64,000 nucleotides of DNA from Corynebacterium lizhenjunii. GTDB lineage: Bacteria; Actinomycetota; Actinomycetes; Mycobacteriales; Mycobacteriaceae. The stretch covers positions 1 through 64,000 of the forward strand of contig NZ_CP064954.1 of assembly GCF_011038655.2 (NCBI RefSeq). The letters run 5' to 3'. This document shows, piece after piece, positions 11,624 through 20,724 of this stretch (positions within the stretch are counted from its first letter, which is position 1; each line of letters begins with the position of its first letter). The notes under the pieces were generated by a model, which was given only the letters and a program-made list of their open reading frames with translations, was not told the origin of the DNA and made no database searches. The translations under genes were made by a program, and so were the position numbers.

Positions 11624-11884
11624 CTACCGGGTTTGGGCCACGTGAAGGAATACTTCGGCGCAAAATGCCGCAAATTCTTGGTTTCGGCCGCTTAGCGCGG
11701 GGAAGGCGCGCAGGCATTCTTCCAGCGCAAGGGCGGCTTCTTGGGCGTTGGCGTGGATGGCTATGCCTTCAATTCGGGCAGTGCTTGCCGATGCCCCCGC
11801 AACCAACGCCGCATAATTGTTCACCGTGGTGCGGTGGGTGATGCAAAACTCGTGGGCCAGCAGGAGCAGTTGTTCGGCGGTCAT
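11624..11884 (-). CDS. Possible Doc/Fic-like toxin with a degenerate Fic motif
   Basis: This 86-residue protein starts four bases inside the RHH gene (ATGA overlap), a typical antitoxin-toxin arrangement. Its C-terminal half, LEECLRAFPALSGRNQEFAA and on to VFLHV, lines up by eye with the active-site helix of death-on-curing proteins (HxxxDGNKR, then A and FL). The catalytic His and the DGNKR residues are not conserved. It is also much shorter than phage Doc. It may be a diverged toxin, an inactive relative, or a protein that only binds the RHH partner. The gene carries the dispersed motif at 11783-11798. Confidence 0.5.
   Translation of the reverse strand: MTAEQLLLLAHEFCITHRTTVNNYAALVAGASASTARIEGIAIHANAQEAALALEECLRAFPALSGRNQEFAAFCAEVFLHVAQTR
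11783..11798 (+). repeat. Copy of the dispersed 18-bp motif
   Basis: GCTTGCCGATGCCCCC, a 16-base exact match, inside the Doc-like gene. Confidence 0.9.
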
Positions 11885-12105
11885 GGCCGGCGGGTGGGGC
11901 GGGCACGGCGAATATCGTCTTCCAGGGTTTTATAGCCAGGCAGGACTTCACGGGCGGTGGCGGTTACGGTGGCATCGGCAAGCGTACGGGCAGCAGCGGC
12001 AACAATGGCACGCACGGCGGCCTCATGCTTGGACGTGCCGGTGGCAGAGGCCAGCAGGGTGAGGGCGTGGTCTTGCTCGGGGCTTAAGCGCAGGGTCATG
12101 GCCAT
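11881..12105 (-). CDS. Ribbon-helix-helix (CopG-like) putative antitoxin
   Basis: The 74-residue protein opens with MAMTLRLSPEQDHALTLLA, then TSKHEAAVRAIVAAAA: a beta strand followed by two helices as in RHH DNA-binding proteins. A basic tail, DDIRRARPTRRP, follows. I place the start at 12105 because AGGGTA on the plus strand (12113-12118) gives a TACCCT -10 box seven bases before the ATG on the coding strand. It probably pairs with and represses the overlapping downstream gene. The promoter region overlaps the reverse motif copy at 12122. Confidence 0.65.
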   Translation of the reverse strand: MAMTLRLSPEQDHALTLLASATGTSKHEAAVRAIVAAAARTLADATVTATAREVLPGYKTLEDDIRRARPTRRP

Positions 12106-12121
12106 GGTGCTTAGGGTAGCA

Positions 12122-12137
12122 GGGGGCATCGGCAAGC
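12122..12137 (-). repeat. Copy of the dispersed 18-bp motif
   Basis: GGGGGCATCGGCAAGC, immediately upstream of the -10 box of the RHH gene, so it lies in or beside that promoter. Confidence 0.9.
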
Positions 12138-12239
12138 AAAGCAGCATGGTGGTATCACGGTGGTAGCAATAGCGGGGGTGTAAACGCCGCAAACGGGGCT
12201 GAAATAGCGCGGGAGGGTGTAAATGGGTGATTTGCAGGC

Positions 12240-12253
12240 TAAAATTGGCCACC
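12240..12253 (+). promoter_or_regulatory. Leaderless promoter of gyrA
   Basis: TAAAAT (12240-12245) ends eight bases before the gyrA ATG, and no ribosome binding site lies between them. The transcript probably begins at or beside the start codon. gyrB, by contrast, has a clear AAAAGGAG site. Confidence 0.6.
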
Positions 12254-14812
12254 ATGAGTGACAACAACGGCGATCTTTTTGATCGCATTCTTCCCATTGA
12301 CATCAATGCGGAGATGGAGTCGAGCTATATCGACTACGCCATGTCCGTCATTGTTGGCCGCGCGCTGCCAGAGGTGCGCGATGGTCTCAAGCCCGTGCAC
12401 CGGCGCATTCTCTACGCCATGTTTGACTCCGGCTACCGCCCGGAGCGTGGCTACGTAAAGTCCGCCCGCCCGGTTTCTGACACCATGGGGCAATTCCACC
12501 CGCACGGCGACTCCGCTATTTACGACACCCTGGTGCGCCTAGCGCAGCCATGGAACATGCGCTACCCGCTGGTGGACGGCCAGGGCAACTTCGGTTCGCG
12601 CGGCAACGACGGCCCTGCAGCTATGCGTTATACGGAGTGCCGCATGACGCCGCTGGCCATGGAGATGGTGCGCGATATTCGCGAAAACACGGTGGACTTT
12701 TCCCCGAACTACGACGGCAAGACTCAAGAGCCGGATATTTTGCCATCGCGTGTGCCCAACCTGCTGATGAATGGCTCTGGCGGTATTGCGGTGGGCATGG
12801 CCACCAACATTCCGCCGCACAACCTAAATGAGCTGGCAGACGCCATCTACTGGCTCCTGGACCACCCCAATGCTTCTGAGGAGGAGGCCCTGGAGGCGTG
12901 CATGCGCTACGTCAAGGGCCCGGATTTCCCCACCGCGGGCCTGATTGTGGGTGACCAGGGTATTAAGGACGCCTACACCACCGGCCGTGGCTCCATCCGC
13001 ATGCGTGGCGTGACTTCGATTGAGGAGTCCGGCAACCGCCAAACCATTGTGATTACGGAGCTGCCTTTCCAGGTCAACCCGGACAATATGGTGGCCAACA
13101 TTGCTGAGTCCGTAGCCAGCGGCAAGATTGCGGGCATTTCCAAGATTGAGGATGAGTCCTCGGACCGCGTGGGCATGCGTATTGTGGTCACGCTCAAGCG
13201 GGACGCGGTAGCGCGCGTGGTGCTCAACAACCTGTACAAGCACTCGCAGCTGCAGACCTCCTTCGGTGCCAACATGCTCTCCATTGTCGATGGCGTGCCG
13301 CGCACCTTGCGCCTGGACCAAATGTTGCGCTACTACGTGGCGCACCAGATCGAGGTCATTGTGCGGCGCACCCAGTTCCGCCTGGATGAGGCCGAGAAGC
13401 GCGCCCACATCTTGCGCGGTTTGGTTAAGGCCTTGGACATGCTGGATGAGGTCATTGCGCTGATCCGCCGTTCGCCGACGGTGGATGAGGCCCGCGAGGG
13501 TTTGAAGGCCCTGCTGGATGTAGACGATGTACAGGCAGACGCCATTTTGGCCATGCAGCTGCGCCGTTTGGCGGCCCTGGAGCGCCAGAAGATTGTGGAC
13601 GAGCTGGCTGCGATCGAAGAAGAGATCGCGGACTACAAGGACATCTTGGCCCGCGAGGAGCGCCAGCGCCAGATTGTCCACGATGAGCTGGAAGAGATCG
13701 TCGAAAAGTACGGCGATGAGCGGCGTACCCAGATTGTGGCAGCGTCTGGTGATGTCACCGATGAGGACCTTATTGCCCGGGAGAACGTGGTGGTAACCAT
13801 CACCGCTACCGGCTATGCCAAGCGCACCAAGGTGGACGCCTACAAGGCACAAAAGCGTGGTGGCAAGGGCGTGCGCGGTGCGGAGCTGAAGCAAGATGAC
13901 ATTGTGAAGAACTTCTTCATCTGCTCCACTCACGACTGGATCTTGTTCTTTACCAACTTCGGCCGGGTATACCGGCTCAAGGCTTATGAGCTGCCGGAGG
14001 CAGGCCGCACGGCCCGCGGCCAGCACGTGGCCAATCTGCTGGAATTCCAGCCGGAAGAAAAGATTGCCCAGGTTATCCAAATCCAATCCTATGAGGATGC
14101 CCCCTACCTAGTGCTGGCTACCCAGCAGGGTCGGGTAAAGAAGTCGCGCCTGACGGACTATGAGTCCGCCCGTTCCGCCGGCTTGATTGCCATTAACCTC
14201 AATGAGGGCGATGCCCTGATCGGGGCCTCCCTGGTCTCTGAGGGTGATGACATCTTGCTGACCTCCGAGCAGGGGCAGGCCATCCGCTTTACCGCCGATG
14301 ACGATCAGCTGCGCCCAATGGGCCGAGCTACAGCCGGTGTCAAGGGCATGCGTTTCCGCGGCGATGACCAATTGCTGTCGATGTCCGTGGTTAACGATGG
14401 CCAGTTCCTGCTGGTGGCCACCTCCGGTGGTTACGGTAAGCGCACGGCGATTGAGGAGTACACGCAGCAAGGCCGCGGCGGCCTGGGTGTAATGACGTTC
14501 AAGTACACCCCGAAGCGCGGAAAGCTCATTGCTGCCATCGCGGTGGACGAGGATGATGAGATCTTTGCCATCACCTCCGCCGGTGGCGTGGTGCGCACCG
14601 AGGTTGCCCAGATACGCCCGTCTTCGCGCGCCACCATGGGTGTGCGCCTGGTGAACCTGGCCGATGATGTCGAGTTGCTGGCCATCGACCGCAACGTGGA
14701 AGACGACGGCGAGGAGACCGCGGAAGCCGTGGCGAAGGGCGAGAAGTCCATCGAGGACGTCCAGCAGGAAAAACTGCCAGGCGTTAGCGCCGCCGACGAG
14801 GACGAGGAGTAG
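12254..14812 (+). CDS. gyrA: DNA gyrase subunit A
   Basis: GyrA cuts and rejoins DNA in the gyrase complex. The ATG at 12254 is chosen because the -10 box at 12240 excludes the longer frame. The product is 852 residues. The catalytic tyrosine is Y126 in [10 protein letters not shown]. The quinolone-resistance region reads [10 protein letters not shown], with Ser87 and Asp91, the usual susceptible residues at these positions. The C-terminal pinwheel has the GyrA-box-like [10 protein letters not shown]. The tail is acidic (DEDEE). The gene is separated from gyrB by about 4.3 kb of accessory and small genes. Confidence 0.97.
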   Translation: MSDNNGDLFDRILPIDINAEMESSYIDYAMSVIVGRALPEVRDGLKPVHRRILYAMFDSGYRPERGYVKSARPVSDTMGQFHPHGDSAIYDTLVRLAQPWNMRYPLVDGQGNFGSRGNDGPAAMRYTECRMTPLAMEMVRDIRENTVDFSPNYDGKTQEPDILPSRVPNLLMNGSGGIAVGMATNIPPHNLNELADAIYWLLDHPNASEEEALEACMRYVKGPDFPTAGLIVGDQGIKDAYTTGRGSIRMRGVTSIEESGNRQTIVITELPFQVNPDNMVANIAESVASGKIAGISKIEDESSDRVGMRIVVTLKRDAVARVVLNNLYKHSQLQTSFGANMLSIVDGVPRTLRLDQMLRYYVAHQIEVIVRRTQFRLDEAEKRAHILRGLVKALDMLDEVIALIRRSPTVDEAREGLKALLDVDDVQADAILAMQLRRLAALERQKIVDELAAIEEEIADYKDILAREERQRQIVHDELEEIVEKYGDERRTQIVAASGDVTDEDLIARENVVVTITATGYAKRTKVDAYKAQKRGGKGVRGAELKQDDIVKNFFICSTHDWILFFTNFGRVYRLKAYELPEAGRTARGQHVANLLEFQPEEKIAQVIQIQSYEDAPYLVLATQQGRVKKSRLTDYESARSAGLIAINLNEGDALIGASLVSEGDDILLTSEQGQAIRFTADDDQLRPMGRATAGVKGMRFRGDDQLLSMSVVNDGQFLLVATSGGYGKRTAIEEYTQQGRGGLGVMTFKYTPKRGKLIAAIAVDEDDEIFAITSAGGVVRTEVAQIRPSSRATMGVRLVNLADDVELLAIDRNVEDDGEETAEAVAKGEKSIEDVQQEKLPGVSAADEDEE

Positions 14813-14815
14813 GCC

Positions 14816-15154
14816 ATGGCACGGCGAGACGTGATGGTCAAGCGCATAGCGCCGCTGTCAGCATTCCGGGTGGGCCTGGCGTTTTCAGTCCTGGGTCTGG
14901 TGGCGTGGCTGCTGGCCCTGTGCCTGCTGTGGTTCGGCATGGATCAGGCGGGTATATGGGACTCCGTCAACGCGCTGATTTCCGATGTGGGCGGCGGCCT
15001 GACCATCACCTTCGGCTTGGTCTTGGCTGTTGGCGCCCTGGTGGGTGCCATCATGGCGGTGCTGCTGACCATCTTGGCTCCGCTCCTGGCGGTCATCTAC
15101 AACTCCGTGGTGGATCTCTTTGGCGGCGTGGTGCTGCGCCTGACCGACTACTAG
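14816..15154 (+). CDS. DUF3566 transmembrane protein downstream of gyrA
   Basis: The 112-residue protein begins with a short basic segment (RRDVMVKRIAPLSAFRVG) followed by a hydrophobic segment at about 24-42 and two or three more, ending at LAVIYNSVVDLFGG. DUF3566 proteins sit next to gyrA in many actinobacteria, and the four-base spacing here suggests co-transcription with gyrA. The molecular role is not known; a membrane-associated function in division has been proposed for mycobacterial relatives. Confidence 0.85.
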   Translation: MARRDVMVKRIAPLSAFRVGLAFSVLGLVAWLLALCLLWFGMDQAGIWDSVNALISDVGGGLTITFGLVLAVGALVGAIMAVLLTILAPLLAVIYNSVVDLFGGVVLRLTDY

Positions 15155-15251
15155 GCCCGCCCAAGGCTGGACGGGCCCCAAAATAGCCGCTGTACTGCGG
15201 ATTTGTGTGGTCACGGAACGGGATGTAAAGTTACATCTCGTTCCGCACTAC

Positions 15252-15325
15252 GGGCCTATAGCTCAGTCGGTTAGAGCGCATCGCTGATAACGATGAGGTC
15301 GCAAGTTCGATTCTTGCTAGGCCCA
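15252..15325 (+). tRNA. tRNA-Ile (anticodon GAT)
   Basis: A 74-base cloverleaf: acceptor GGGCCTA pairs with TAGGCCC (15318-15324), discriminator A at 15325 and an encoded CCA (15326-15328). The anticodon loop CTGATAA has GAT at 15286-15288, and the T arm reads AAGTTCGATTCTT. Confidence 0.96.
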
Positions 15326-15337
15326 CCACGGAACAAA

Positions 15338-15410
15338 GGGGCATTAGCTCAATTGGTAGAGCATCTGCTTTGCAAGCAGAAGGTCAGGAGTTCGATTCTC
15401 CTATGCTCCA
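15338..15410 (+). tRNA. tRNA-Ala (anticodon TGC)
   Basis: A 73-base cloverleaf only 12 bases after tRNA-Ile: acceptor GGGGCAT pairs with ATGCTCC (one G-T pair), and the anticodon loop TTTGCAA has TGC at 15371-15373. CCA is not encoded. The Ile-Ala pair after gyrA is common in corynebacteria. Confidence 0.96.
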
Positions 15411-15423
15411 CAGAAGTGGAATG

Positions 15424-15454
15424 AAAGTCCAGACTCACACAGGGTCTGGACTTT
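15424..15454 (+). terminator. Strong hairpin after the tRNA pair
   Basis: AAAGTCCAGAC (15424-15434) and GTCTGGACTTT (15444-15454) form a perfect 11-bp stem with a nine-base loop, A-rich on one side and T-rich on the other. It probably ends transcription of the tRNAs and could act in both directions. Confidence 0.85.
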
Positions 15455-15488
15455 CCGCATACCGCCCACCGGCTATGCGACCCAGAAC

Positions 15489-15779
15489 CTAGGATTTGCC
15501 GTTTATTACCCGTATTTTGGGATCCCAGAGTGCAAGCTTTCCCCATCCTGCTGGTAATGCCATTGCTTGTTCCAGATTGATGAGATTGTTGCCCGGAAAA
15601 CTCTGGATATGTGTCGCCACTCTGTGGCTCCAAATGTCCGAATCATTGACGAAAGACAATATATAGGCGATGGTGGCCAAAGTGGGATAAATGCGATCTG
15701 TGGCTCCTGGAGTCTCTTCCAAGTGGTGGAGTGACTCCTCAACGACAGCTTTATTTGGGATTGCCAGTTTGACAGTCAT
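15489..15779 (-). CDS. Hypothetical protein
   Basis: I do not recognise this 96-residue protein. It is soluble, with no signal peptide, is slightly acidic in its N-terminal half (VVEESLHHLEETPGATD) and contains SDIWSHRVATHIQSFPG. Its base composition is lower in GC than the neighbouring core genes, which suggests horizontal transfer. It sits between the tRNA-Ala terminator and an IS3-family element, a typical insertion site. The ribosome binding site is weak, so the start is uncertain. Confidence 0.45.
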   Translation of the reverse strand: MTVKLAIPNKAVVEESLHHLEETPGATDRIYPTLATIAYILSFVNDSDIWSHRVATHIQSFPGNNLINLEQAMALPAGWGKLALWDPKIRVINGKS

Positions 15780-15899
15780 TTGCCTGTTCCAGAGCCGTGA
15801 GTGGTGGGCACAAACATTACGGACATAGTTCAGATGCTGGAGCAGACTTGTGAGTGTCTTTCGGGCACGACCCCTGGATTGTGGACACGGAATTATGGG

Positions 15900-16742
15900 T
15901 TAAGCTACAGCATTTAGGATAGCGCATGTAGCTGCTTCGAATTGTATGGGGGACATGTATTTGCACCAGGAGTGTCGTCGCTTGGTGTTGTATCTGACGC
16001 ACCAGGCAAAGACTTGCCTGCGGGCCTGGTCGACTGAGGCGAAGCATCGTCGATTACGCAGTACTTCACGCTTGAGGGTCGCGTTAAACGACTCCGCTAG
16101 GGCATTATCGGCACTCGTTCCCACCGCACCCATGGACTGGATAACTCCCAGGTCGCGGCAGCTTTGTTGGAACTCTTTCGAGGTATAGACACTGCCGTGG
16201 TCACTGTGGAAGATCGCCCCAACAAGGCTTCCGCGCTGTCTGAGTGCTTCCTCCAGGGCATCGATGACCAACTCGCTACGCATGTGATCAGCAATCGAAA
16301 ACCCGACCAGCCTGCGTGAATAACAGTCGATGACGGTCGCGAGATACAGATTTGTTCCTCCTTGGATAGGCAGGTAAGTGATATCGCCAACAAGCAAACG
16401 ATTGGTCTCATCAGCACGGAAACGCCTTTTGACCAGGTCCGGGAATACCCGGCGGGAAGAAGCGGACACCGTGGTTTTCACACGGCGCTTCTTACTAAAC
16501 CCGTACAGGCCTAATTTCTTCATCACCCGGGCTACGCGCTTGTGGTTGACTGGGTTACTGTCGTCGCGCTCGGAGAGCTCAGCTGCAATTCGTTTGGCTC
16601 CGTAGAGGCCTTTTTCCTCATCAAAGACCTCACGGATTTGCCTGCCAAGAGTTTCATCAGCACTCCTACGCGCCAGACGCTTCGGCTTGGCCTTCTTCCA
16701 TGCGTAATACGACGACCGGTGTACGTCGAGCACCTGACACAT
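15900..16742 (-). CDS. IS3-family transposase OrfB (DDE integrase)
   Basis: This 280-residue protein has the IS3 OrfB layout: an N-terminal HTH_21-like part (HRSSYYAWKK, LYGAKRIAAEL), then a retroviral-type integrase core. The DDE residues are in VGDITYLPI, FHSDHGSVYTS and NALAESFNATLK, and the ending includes RYNTKRRHSW. The open frame extends upstream of the ATG and overlaps the end of OrfA in the -1 register (reading ELVIRFKFIDDH), as in elements that make an OrfAB fusion by frameshifting. I see no classical A-rich slippery run. Confidence 0.92.
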   Translation of the reverse strand: MCQVLDVHRSSYYAWKKAKPKRLARRSADETLGRQIREVFDEEKGLYGAKRIAAELSERDDSNPVNHKRVARVMKKLGLYGFSKKRRVKTTVSASSRRVFPDLVKRRFRADETNRLLVGDITYLPIQGGTNLYLATVIDCYSRRLVGFSIADHMRSELVIDALEEALRQRGSLVGAIFHSDHGSVYTSKEFQQSCRDLGVIQSMGAVGTSADNALAESFNATLKREVLRNRRCFASVDQARRQVFAWCVRYNTKRRHSWCKYMSPIQFEAATCAILNAVA

Positions 16743-16792
16743 CCGCTTTACCGAATATCGGTGGATATGGTCATCGATGAACTTGAAGCGGA

Positions 16793-17098
16793 TTACAAGT
16801 TCATCTCCTTGGCGAAATATAAGGTGGCCCTGCGCAAGATATCGCGTTCTTCTTCGACGATGGCCAGCTTCTTTTCCAGCTGCCGGATCCGCTCAGCATC
16901 ACCAACCTGCCGGGCGCGGGCCTGCTCACGGCTACGACGAGCGCGCTTGCCGGTGCCGTACTTGTCGACCCAGTTCGCTAGGGAATTTCGGTTAACACCA
17001 AGATCTGCAGCGATGGAATTGAAGGAGCCTTCCATAGAGTTCTCGTAGACCGCGACAGCATCGCGCTTGAACTGCTCAGAATACGTTTTACGGGGCAT
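16793..17098 (-). CDS. IS3-family transposase OrfA
   Basis: The 101-residue protein starts at the ATG at 17098 (MPRKTYSEQFKRDAVAVYEN). It has an HTH_Tnp_1-type helix-turn-helix (SIAADLGVNRNSLANWVDKY) and a C-terminal coiled coil with a leucine-zipper look (IRQLEKKLAIVEEERDILRR). OrfA binds the IS ends and supports or fuses to OrfB. Its last codons overlap the upstream extension of the OrfB frame. Confidence 0.92.
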   Translation of the reverse strand: MPRKTYSEQFKRDAVAVYENSMEGSFNSIAADLGVNRNSLANWVDKYGTGKRARRSREQARARQVGDAERIRQLEKKLAIVEEERDILRRATLYFAKEMNL

Positions 17099-17162
17099 GG
17101 TCACACAGTACCTTTCTCCGGCTAGCAACCGGGGTTAGCCCATGTCCACTCCAAGGGGGTCA

Positions 17163-17383
17163 GGTCCGCTACGGTGGGTTGATATTGGTCCATGAAGCAA
17201 CGCTACCGGAAAAGAAAGCCCGGATCATCACAATTTTCATTGCGAGAGGATCGGGCATGTGTAGGCCAAATTCTACATGATCTAGAGGAAAAAACAAACC
17301 CCAAATACTCCCGAAATGTCGCGGAGGTTGCTGAACATCGCACCATAGACTATTGTGCCGTCGCGCCCTCGGTCACCGCCCGA
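17163..17383. other. Gap between the IS3 element and the MOSC gene
   Basis: No gene is supported. An imperfect hairpin, GCCCGGATC with GATCGGGC (about 17218-17257), lies just downstream of the IS end. The rest is AT-richer than the surroundings and may be debris of earlier insertions. Confidence 0.4.
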
Positions 17384-18037
17384 TCATGCATCCCGCACAG
17401 CGAGCTTGTCCCGCAGCTGGTTGTGGTGAACAGGCGCCAGGCAGCCGACGGCAACGATGTGCCGGGCAAGTGCCATGTCGCCCATCTTGGCCCGGAAAGC
17501 CATGCGCATGGTCACGTCATGGTCGGGCCGACCGATAAGCTCCAGACTGTCGCCGGCGCTAATGCGCCCTGGGCTAATCACGCGCAGGTAGGCGCCGCAA
17601 TCGCCGCGCTGGGTGAATTTTCTTAGCCATCCGGGCTCATCCATCCAGCGGGCAAAGGTGGCGCAGGGTTGCCGGGGAATGGAAACTTCCAGCAGGGCGC
17701 TTCCGGCGCGAATTTGTTGGTTAATCAGCAGCTCACTCAGGTTTAGGCCAGTAGTGGTGAGGTTCTCGCCAAAATAACCGTTGCTGATGCTGCGCGCGAG
17801 CGTGCCCTCCCAGTAGTCGAGCTCCTCGCGCGCGTAGGCGTAGATGGCTTTGTCGGCACCGCCGTGGTGTTCGTGGTCGCCAATAGTGTCGCCGATTACC
17901 CCGGAGCCGTCGCCATAGTTGGGTCCGGGGATGGTGATGTCAAGGTAGGGGTGCGGTTGCTTGTCGATGCCGCTTAAGGCGTGCCGTCCGCTGGGGTCCG
18001 GGCGGGGCACGGCGATGTTAGTGGATAGGACTTTCAT
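17384..18037 (-). CDS. MOSC domain-containing protein (YiiM-like)
   Basis: MOSC domains are beta-strand proteins related to molybdenum-cofactor sulfurase C-termini; YiiM-type members act on N-hydroxylated compounds with Mo cofactor. The 217-residue product shows the family traits: GDHEHHGGADKAIYAYAREEL near the middle, GYFGENLTTTGLN, IPRQPCATFARWM with a conserved Cys, and GDCGAYLRVISPG. The ATG at 18037 matches the family N-terminus (MKVLSTNIA). The gene stands alone next to an IS element. Confidence 0.85.
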   Translation of the reverse strand: MKVLSTNIAVPRPDPSGRHALSGIDKQPHPYLDITIPGPNYGDGSGVIGDTIGDHEHHGGADKAIYAYAREELDYWEGTLARSISNGYFGENLTTTGLNLSELLINQQIRAGSALLEVSIPRQPCATFARWMDEPGWLRKFTQRGDCGAYLRVISPGRISAGDSLELIGRPDHDVTMRMAFRAKMGDMALARHIVAVGCLAPVHHNQLRDKLAVRDA

Positions 18038-18061
18038 GTGGCCATTGTGCCACGCTGCCAA

Positions 18062-18432
18062 TCTGCTTGGGCCAAGCTGCGTGCTCCAATGTGTTTGCGC
18101 TAATGTGTGTGGCCAATGTACGGAGCTAACGCCCGTGGGCCAACGTGCGTAGGCCAGTGTGCGAGGCCACTATGTGTGGGCGGGGTTTTCCGTTGGTTGT
18201 GCCGGACTGGAATCTGGGCGGGGGTAGCGCGCGGGGGTAGTGCAGTGAACGCCGCGAAGTGGGCGTACCTGCGGCTGGCGCAGGAAGTGGCAACAGTTGC
18301 AAAGTCTTGTTAATCCGCGCGCGCAGAATTTAGCAATGGTGGCTTGGGGCACAAGATTTTCCTTACTATCGATGAGGGCAACTCAATGGCCATGAAGCAA
18401 AGGCCATGAAGCAAAAATGAAATGGAGTAGTA
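18062..18432 (+). promoter_or_regulatory. Region upstream of sucC
   Basis: Two simple repeats are visible in this non-coding stretch. Near 18080-18180 a degenerate unit of about 20 bases (GGCCAatGTgtG-like) recurs four to five times. At about 18389-18416 GGCCATGAAGCAAA is directly repeated back to back, containing a tiny possible leader peptide (MAMKQRP). The sucC ribosome site GGAG (18424-18427) lies at the right edge. No gene is supported. Confidence 0.45.
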
Positions 18433-19683
18433 GTGGATCTCTACGAGTACCAAGCTCGAGACCTATTTGAACAGCATGATGTGCCGGTGCTGCGCGGCAT
18501 TGTGGCGACATCGGCAGTGCAGGCCCAAGAGGCCGCTGCGAAGCTGAACACCCCGGTGGTCGTTGTGAAGGCCCAGGTGAAGGTGGGTGGCCGCGGCAAG
18601 GCCGGCGGTGTAAAGCTGGCGCACAGCCCGGAAGAAGCTGGGCAGGTTGCGGATGAGATTCTGGGCTTGCGCATCAAGGAGCACACGGTACGCAAGGTCA
18701 TGGTGGCCGAGGGCGCGGACATTGCGGAGGAATACTACTTCTCCATCCTGCTCGACCGCACCAAGCGACGTTATTTGGCCATGCTGTCTAAAGAGGGCGG
18801 CGTGGAGATTGAGCAGCTGGCGGCAGAGCGCCCGGATGCCCTGGTCAAGCGCAGTTTCTCCCCACTGGATGGCATGACGGACACCCTCGCTCGCGATATG
18901 GCATATGAGGCAGGGTTTGCAGAGGCCGATGTCGCGCGATTGGTGCCGGTGCTCAAGAAGCTCTATGGTGTTTACACCGCTGCCGATGCCACCTTGGTCG
19001 AGGTCAACCCCCTGGTCAAGACCGGTCAGGGTGAGATCATTGCCTTGGACGGCAAGGTCACCATTGACGATAATGCGGAGTTTAGGCACCCGGAGCACTC
19101 CCAGCTGCAGGATCATGGGGCCACGGATCCGTTGGAGCTCAAGGCGCAGAAGATGGGCTTGAACTATGTGAAGCTGGATGGATCGGTGGGCATCATCGGC
19201 AATGGTGCTGGCCTGGTTATGTCCACGCTAGACGTGGTGGCTTATGCGGGAGAGGACCTGCCGGGGGCGCCCAAGCCAGCGAACTTCCTGGATATCGGCG
19301 GTGGTGCCAACGCGGAGGTCATGGCCAACGGTCTGGAGGTCATCTTGGGTGACCCACAGGTGCGCTCGGTGTTTGTGAATGTTTTCGGCGGCATTACCGC
19401 TTGTGATGAGGTAGCCAAGGGTATTGTGCAGGCCTACAAGATTTTGGATGCCGAAGGCGTGGAGCCCAAGCCGCTGGTGGTGCGTCTGGATGGTAATAAT
19501 GCAGAGCTGGGCCGCAGCATTTTGGATAACGCGGCTTTGCCGAAACTGGAGCGAGTAGACACCATGGACGCCGCGGCGCGCAAGGCCGCCGAGCTGGCCG
19601 CTAGTGCAGATTCGCGCACAGGTGCCGGTGCAGCCTCTGCCGCTGCCGCTGATGCGGCCCCAGAAATCGGCCACCAGATCTAG
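18433..19683 (+). CDS. sucC: Succinyl-CoA synthetase (ADP-forming) beta subunit
   Basis: SucC and SucD interconvert succinyl-CoA and succinate with ATP or GTP formation in the TCA cycle. The 416-residue product starts at a GTG five bases after GGAG. It has the N-terminal ATP-grasp domain ([32 protein letters not shown]) and a C-terminal ligase domain ([35 protein letters not shown]). The last 30 residues are an Ala/Gly-rich extension. sucD follows 57 bases later. Confidence 0.95.
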   Translation: MDLYEYQARDLFEQHDVPVLRGIVATSAVQAQEAAAKLNTPVVVVKAQVKVGGRGKAGGVKLAHSPEEAGQVADEILGLRIKEHTVRKVMVAEGADIAEEYYFSILLDRTKRRYLAMLSKEGGVEIEQLAAERPDALVKRSFSPLDGMTDTLARDMAYEAGFAEADVARLVPVLKKLYGVYTAADATLVEVNPLVKTGQGEIIALDGKVTIDDNAEFRHPEHSQLQDHGATDPLELKAQKMGLNYVKLDGSVGIIGNGAGLVMSTLDVVAYAGEDLPGAPKPANFLDIGGGANAEVMANGLEVILGDPQVRSVFVNVFGGITACDEVAKGIVQAYKILDAEGVEPKPLVVRLDGNNAELGRSILDNAALPKLERVDTMDAAARKAAELAASADSRTGAGAASAAAADAAPEIGHQI

Positions 19684-19740
19684 ATCCACTTGCGATAGAC
19701 CATCTACTGCTCCATTATTTGCTGAGGAGAAAGCACCCCC

Positions 19741-20631
19741 ATGTCCATCTTTCTAAATTCTGATTCCAAGATCATCGTCCAGGGAATGACTGGAGCCGAA
19801 GGCATGAAGCATACTCAGCGTATGCTGCGGGCTGGTTCCACCATCGTCGGTGGTGTGAACCCGAAGAAGGCTGGCGAGTCTGTGGAGTTCGACGGCGGAG
19901 TAAAGATTCCCGTCTTCGGCTCTGTGCGCGAGGCCATGCAGGCTACCGGCGCAAATGTCTCGGTGATTTTTGTGCCAGCTAAGTTCACCAAAGATGCCGC
20001 GGAGGAAGCCATTCGCGCCGCCATTGACCTGGTGGTCATCATTACCGAAGGTGTCCCGGTCAAGGACACCGCAGAACTCTACGCGTTGGCCCGCGAGACC
20101 AGCACCCGGATTATCGGCCCGAACTGCCCGGGGTTGTACACGCCGGGCCAGTCCAATGCGGGCATTATCCCGGCGGACACAGCACCGAACCCGGGTCCGA
20201 TTGGGTTGGTGTCTAAGTCGGGCACGCTGACGTATCAGATGATGTACGAGCTGTCCGATATCGGATTTTCTACCTGCGTCGGTATCGGTGGCGATCCGAT
20301 CATCGGCACCACTCACATTTCCGCTATTGAGGCTTTCCAGAACGATCCGGACACCGAGGCCATCATCATGATCGGTGAAATCGGTGGCGACGCGGAAGAA
20401 TACGCTGCCCAGTACATCAAGAAGCACGTGACCAAGCCGGTCGTTGCCTATATCGCAGGCTTTACGGCGCCGGAGGGCAAGACCATGGGCCATGCGGGGG
20501 CTATCGTCAGCGGCGGCTCTGGCACGGCAGAAGGCAAGCGCGCTGCGCTAGAGGATGCCGGCGTAAAGGTGGGCAAGACTCCTACCCAGGCGGCGCAGCT
20601 GCTGCGGGAAGTCCTAGCCCAGCGCGGTTAA
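19741..20631 (+). CDS. sucD: Succinyl-CoA synthetase alpha subunit
   Basis: The alpha subunit binds CoA and carries the phosphohistidine. The 296-residue product shows the CoA-binding loop ([17 protein letters not shown]), [11 protein letters not shown], and the active histidine in [17 protein letters not shown]. The start is preceded by GAGGAG. Gene order and spacing with sucC indicate one operon, which ends at the strong hairpin at 20666-20692. Confidence 0.96.
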   Translation: MSIFLNSDSKIIVQGMTGAEGMKHTQRMLRAGSTIVGGVNPKKAGESVEFDGGVKIPVFGSVREAMQATGANVSVIFVPAKFTKDAAEEAIRAAIDLVVIITEGVPVKDTAELYALARETSTRIIGPNCPGLYTPGQSNAGIIPADTAPNPGPIGLVSKSGTLTYQMMYELSDIGFSTCVGIGGDPIIGTTHISAIEAFQNDPDTEAIIMIGEIGGDAEEYAAQYIKKHVTKPVVAYIAGFTAPEGKTMGHAGAIVSGGSGTAEGKRAALEDAGVKVGKTPTQAAQLLREVLAQRG

Positions 20632-20665
20632 GTAGCTAGCATGTCGCTGGTCTTAGCACACGGCT

Positions 20666-20692
20666 AAGCCAGAAAGTAGCCCTTTCTGGCTT
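20666..20692 (+). terminator. Terminator of sucCD
   Basis: AAGCCAGAAA (20666-20675) and TTTCTGGCTT (20683-20692) form a perfect 10-bp stem with a seven-base loop. It lies between the convergent sucD and the membrane-protein gene at 20725, so it may serve both. Confidence 0.85.
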
Positions 20693-20724
20693 GAGCGTGG
20701 GGCTGCCAGCTGCTAGTGCGTCTT

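Larger units (their letters stand above)
15868..17162 (-). mobile_element. IS3-family insertion sequence
   Basis: The element is about 1.3 kb with two orfs on the minus strand. The ends are imperfect inverted repeats: TGACCCCCTTGGAGTGGACA (right end, read inward) and CGACCCCTGGATTGTGGACA (left end). I see no clear target duplication at these boundaries, so the insertion may be old or one end rearranged. Fragments of a close relative lie at 55082-55470 and 62403-62500. Confidence 0.85.

Noticed and set aside
15817..16047. Small frame at the left end of the IS3 element
   Set aside because: It is another-frame shadow of the OrfB 3' end and IS terminus.
17192..17626. Plus-strand frame of 144 codons
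   Set aside because: It lies antisense to the MOSC gene and has no ribosome site or recognisable domain.
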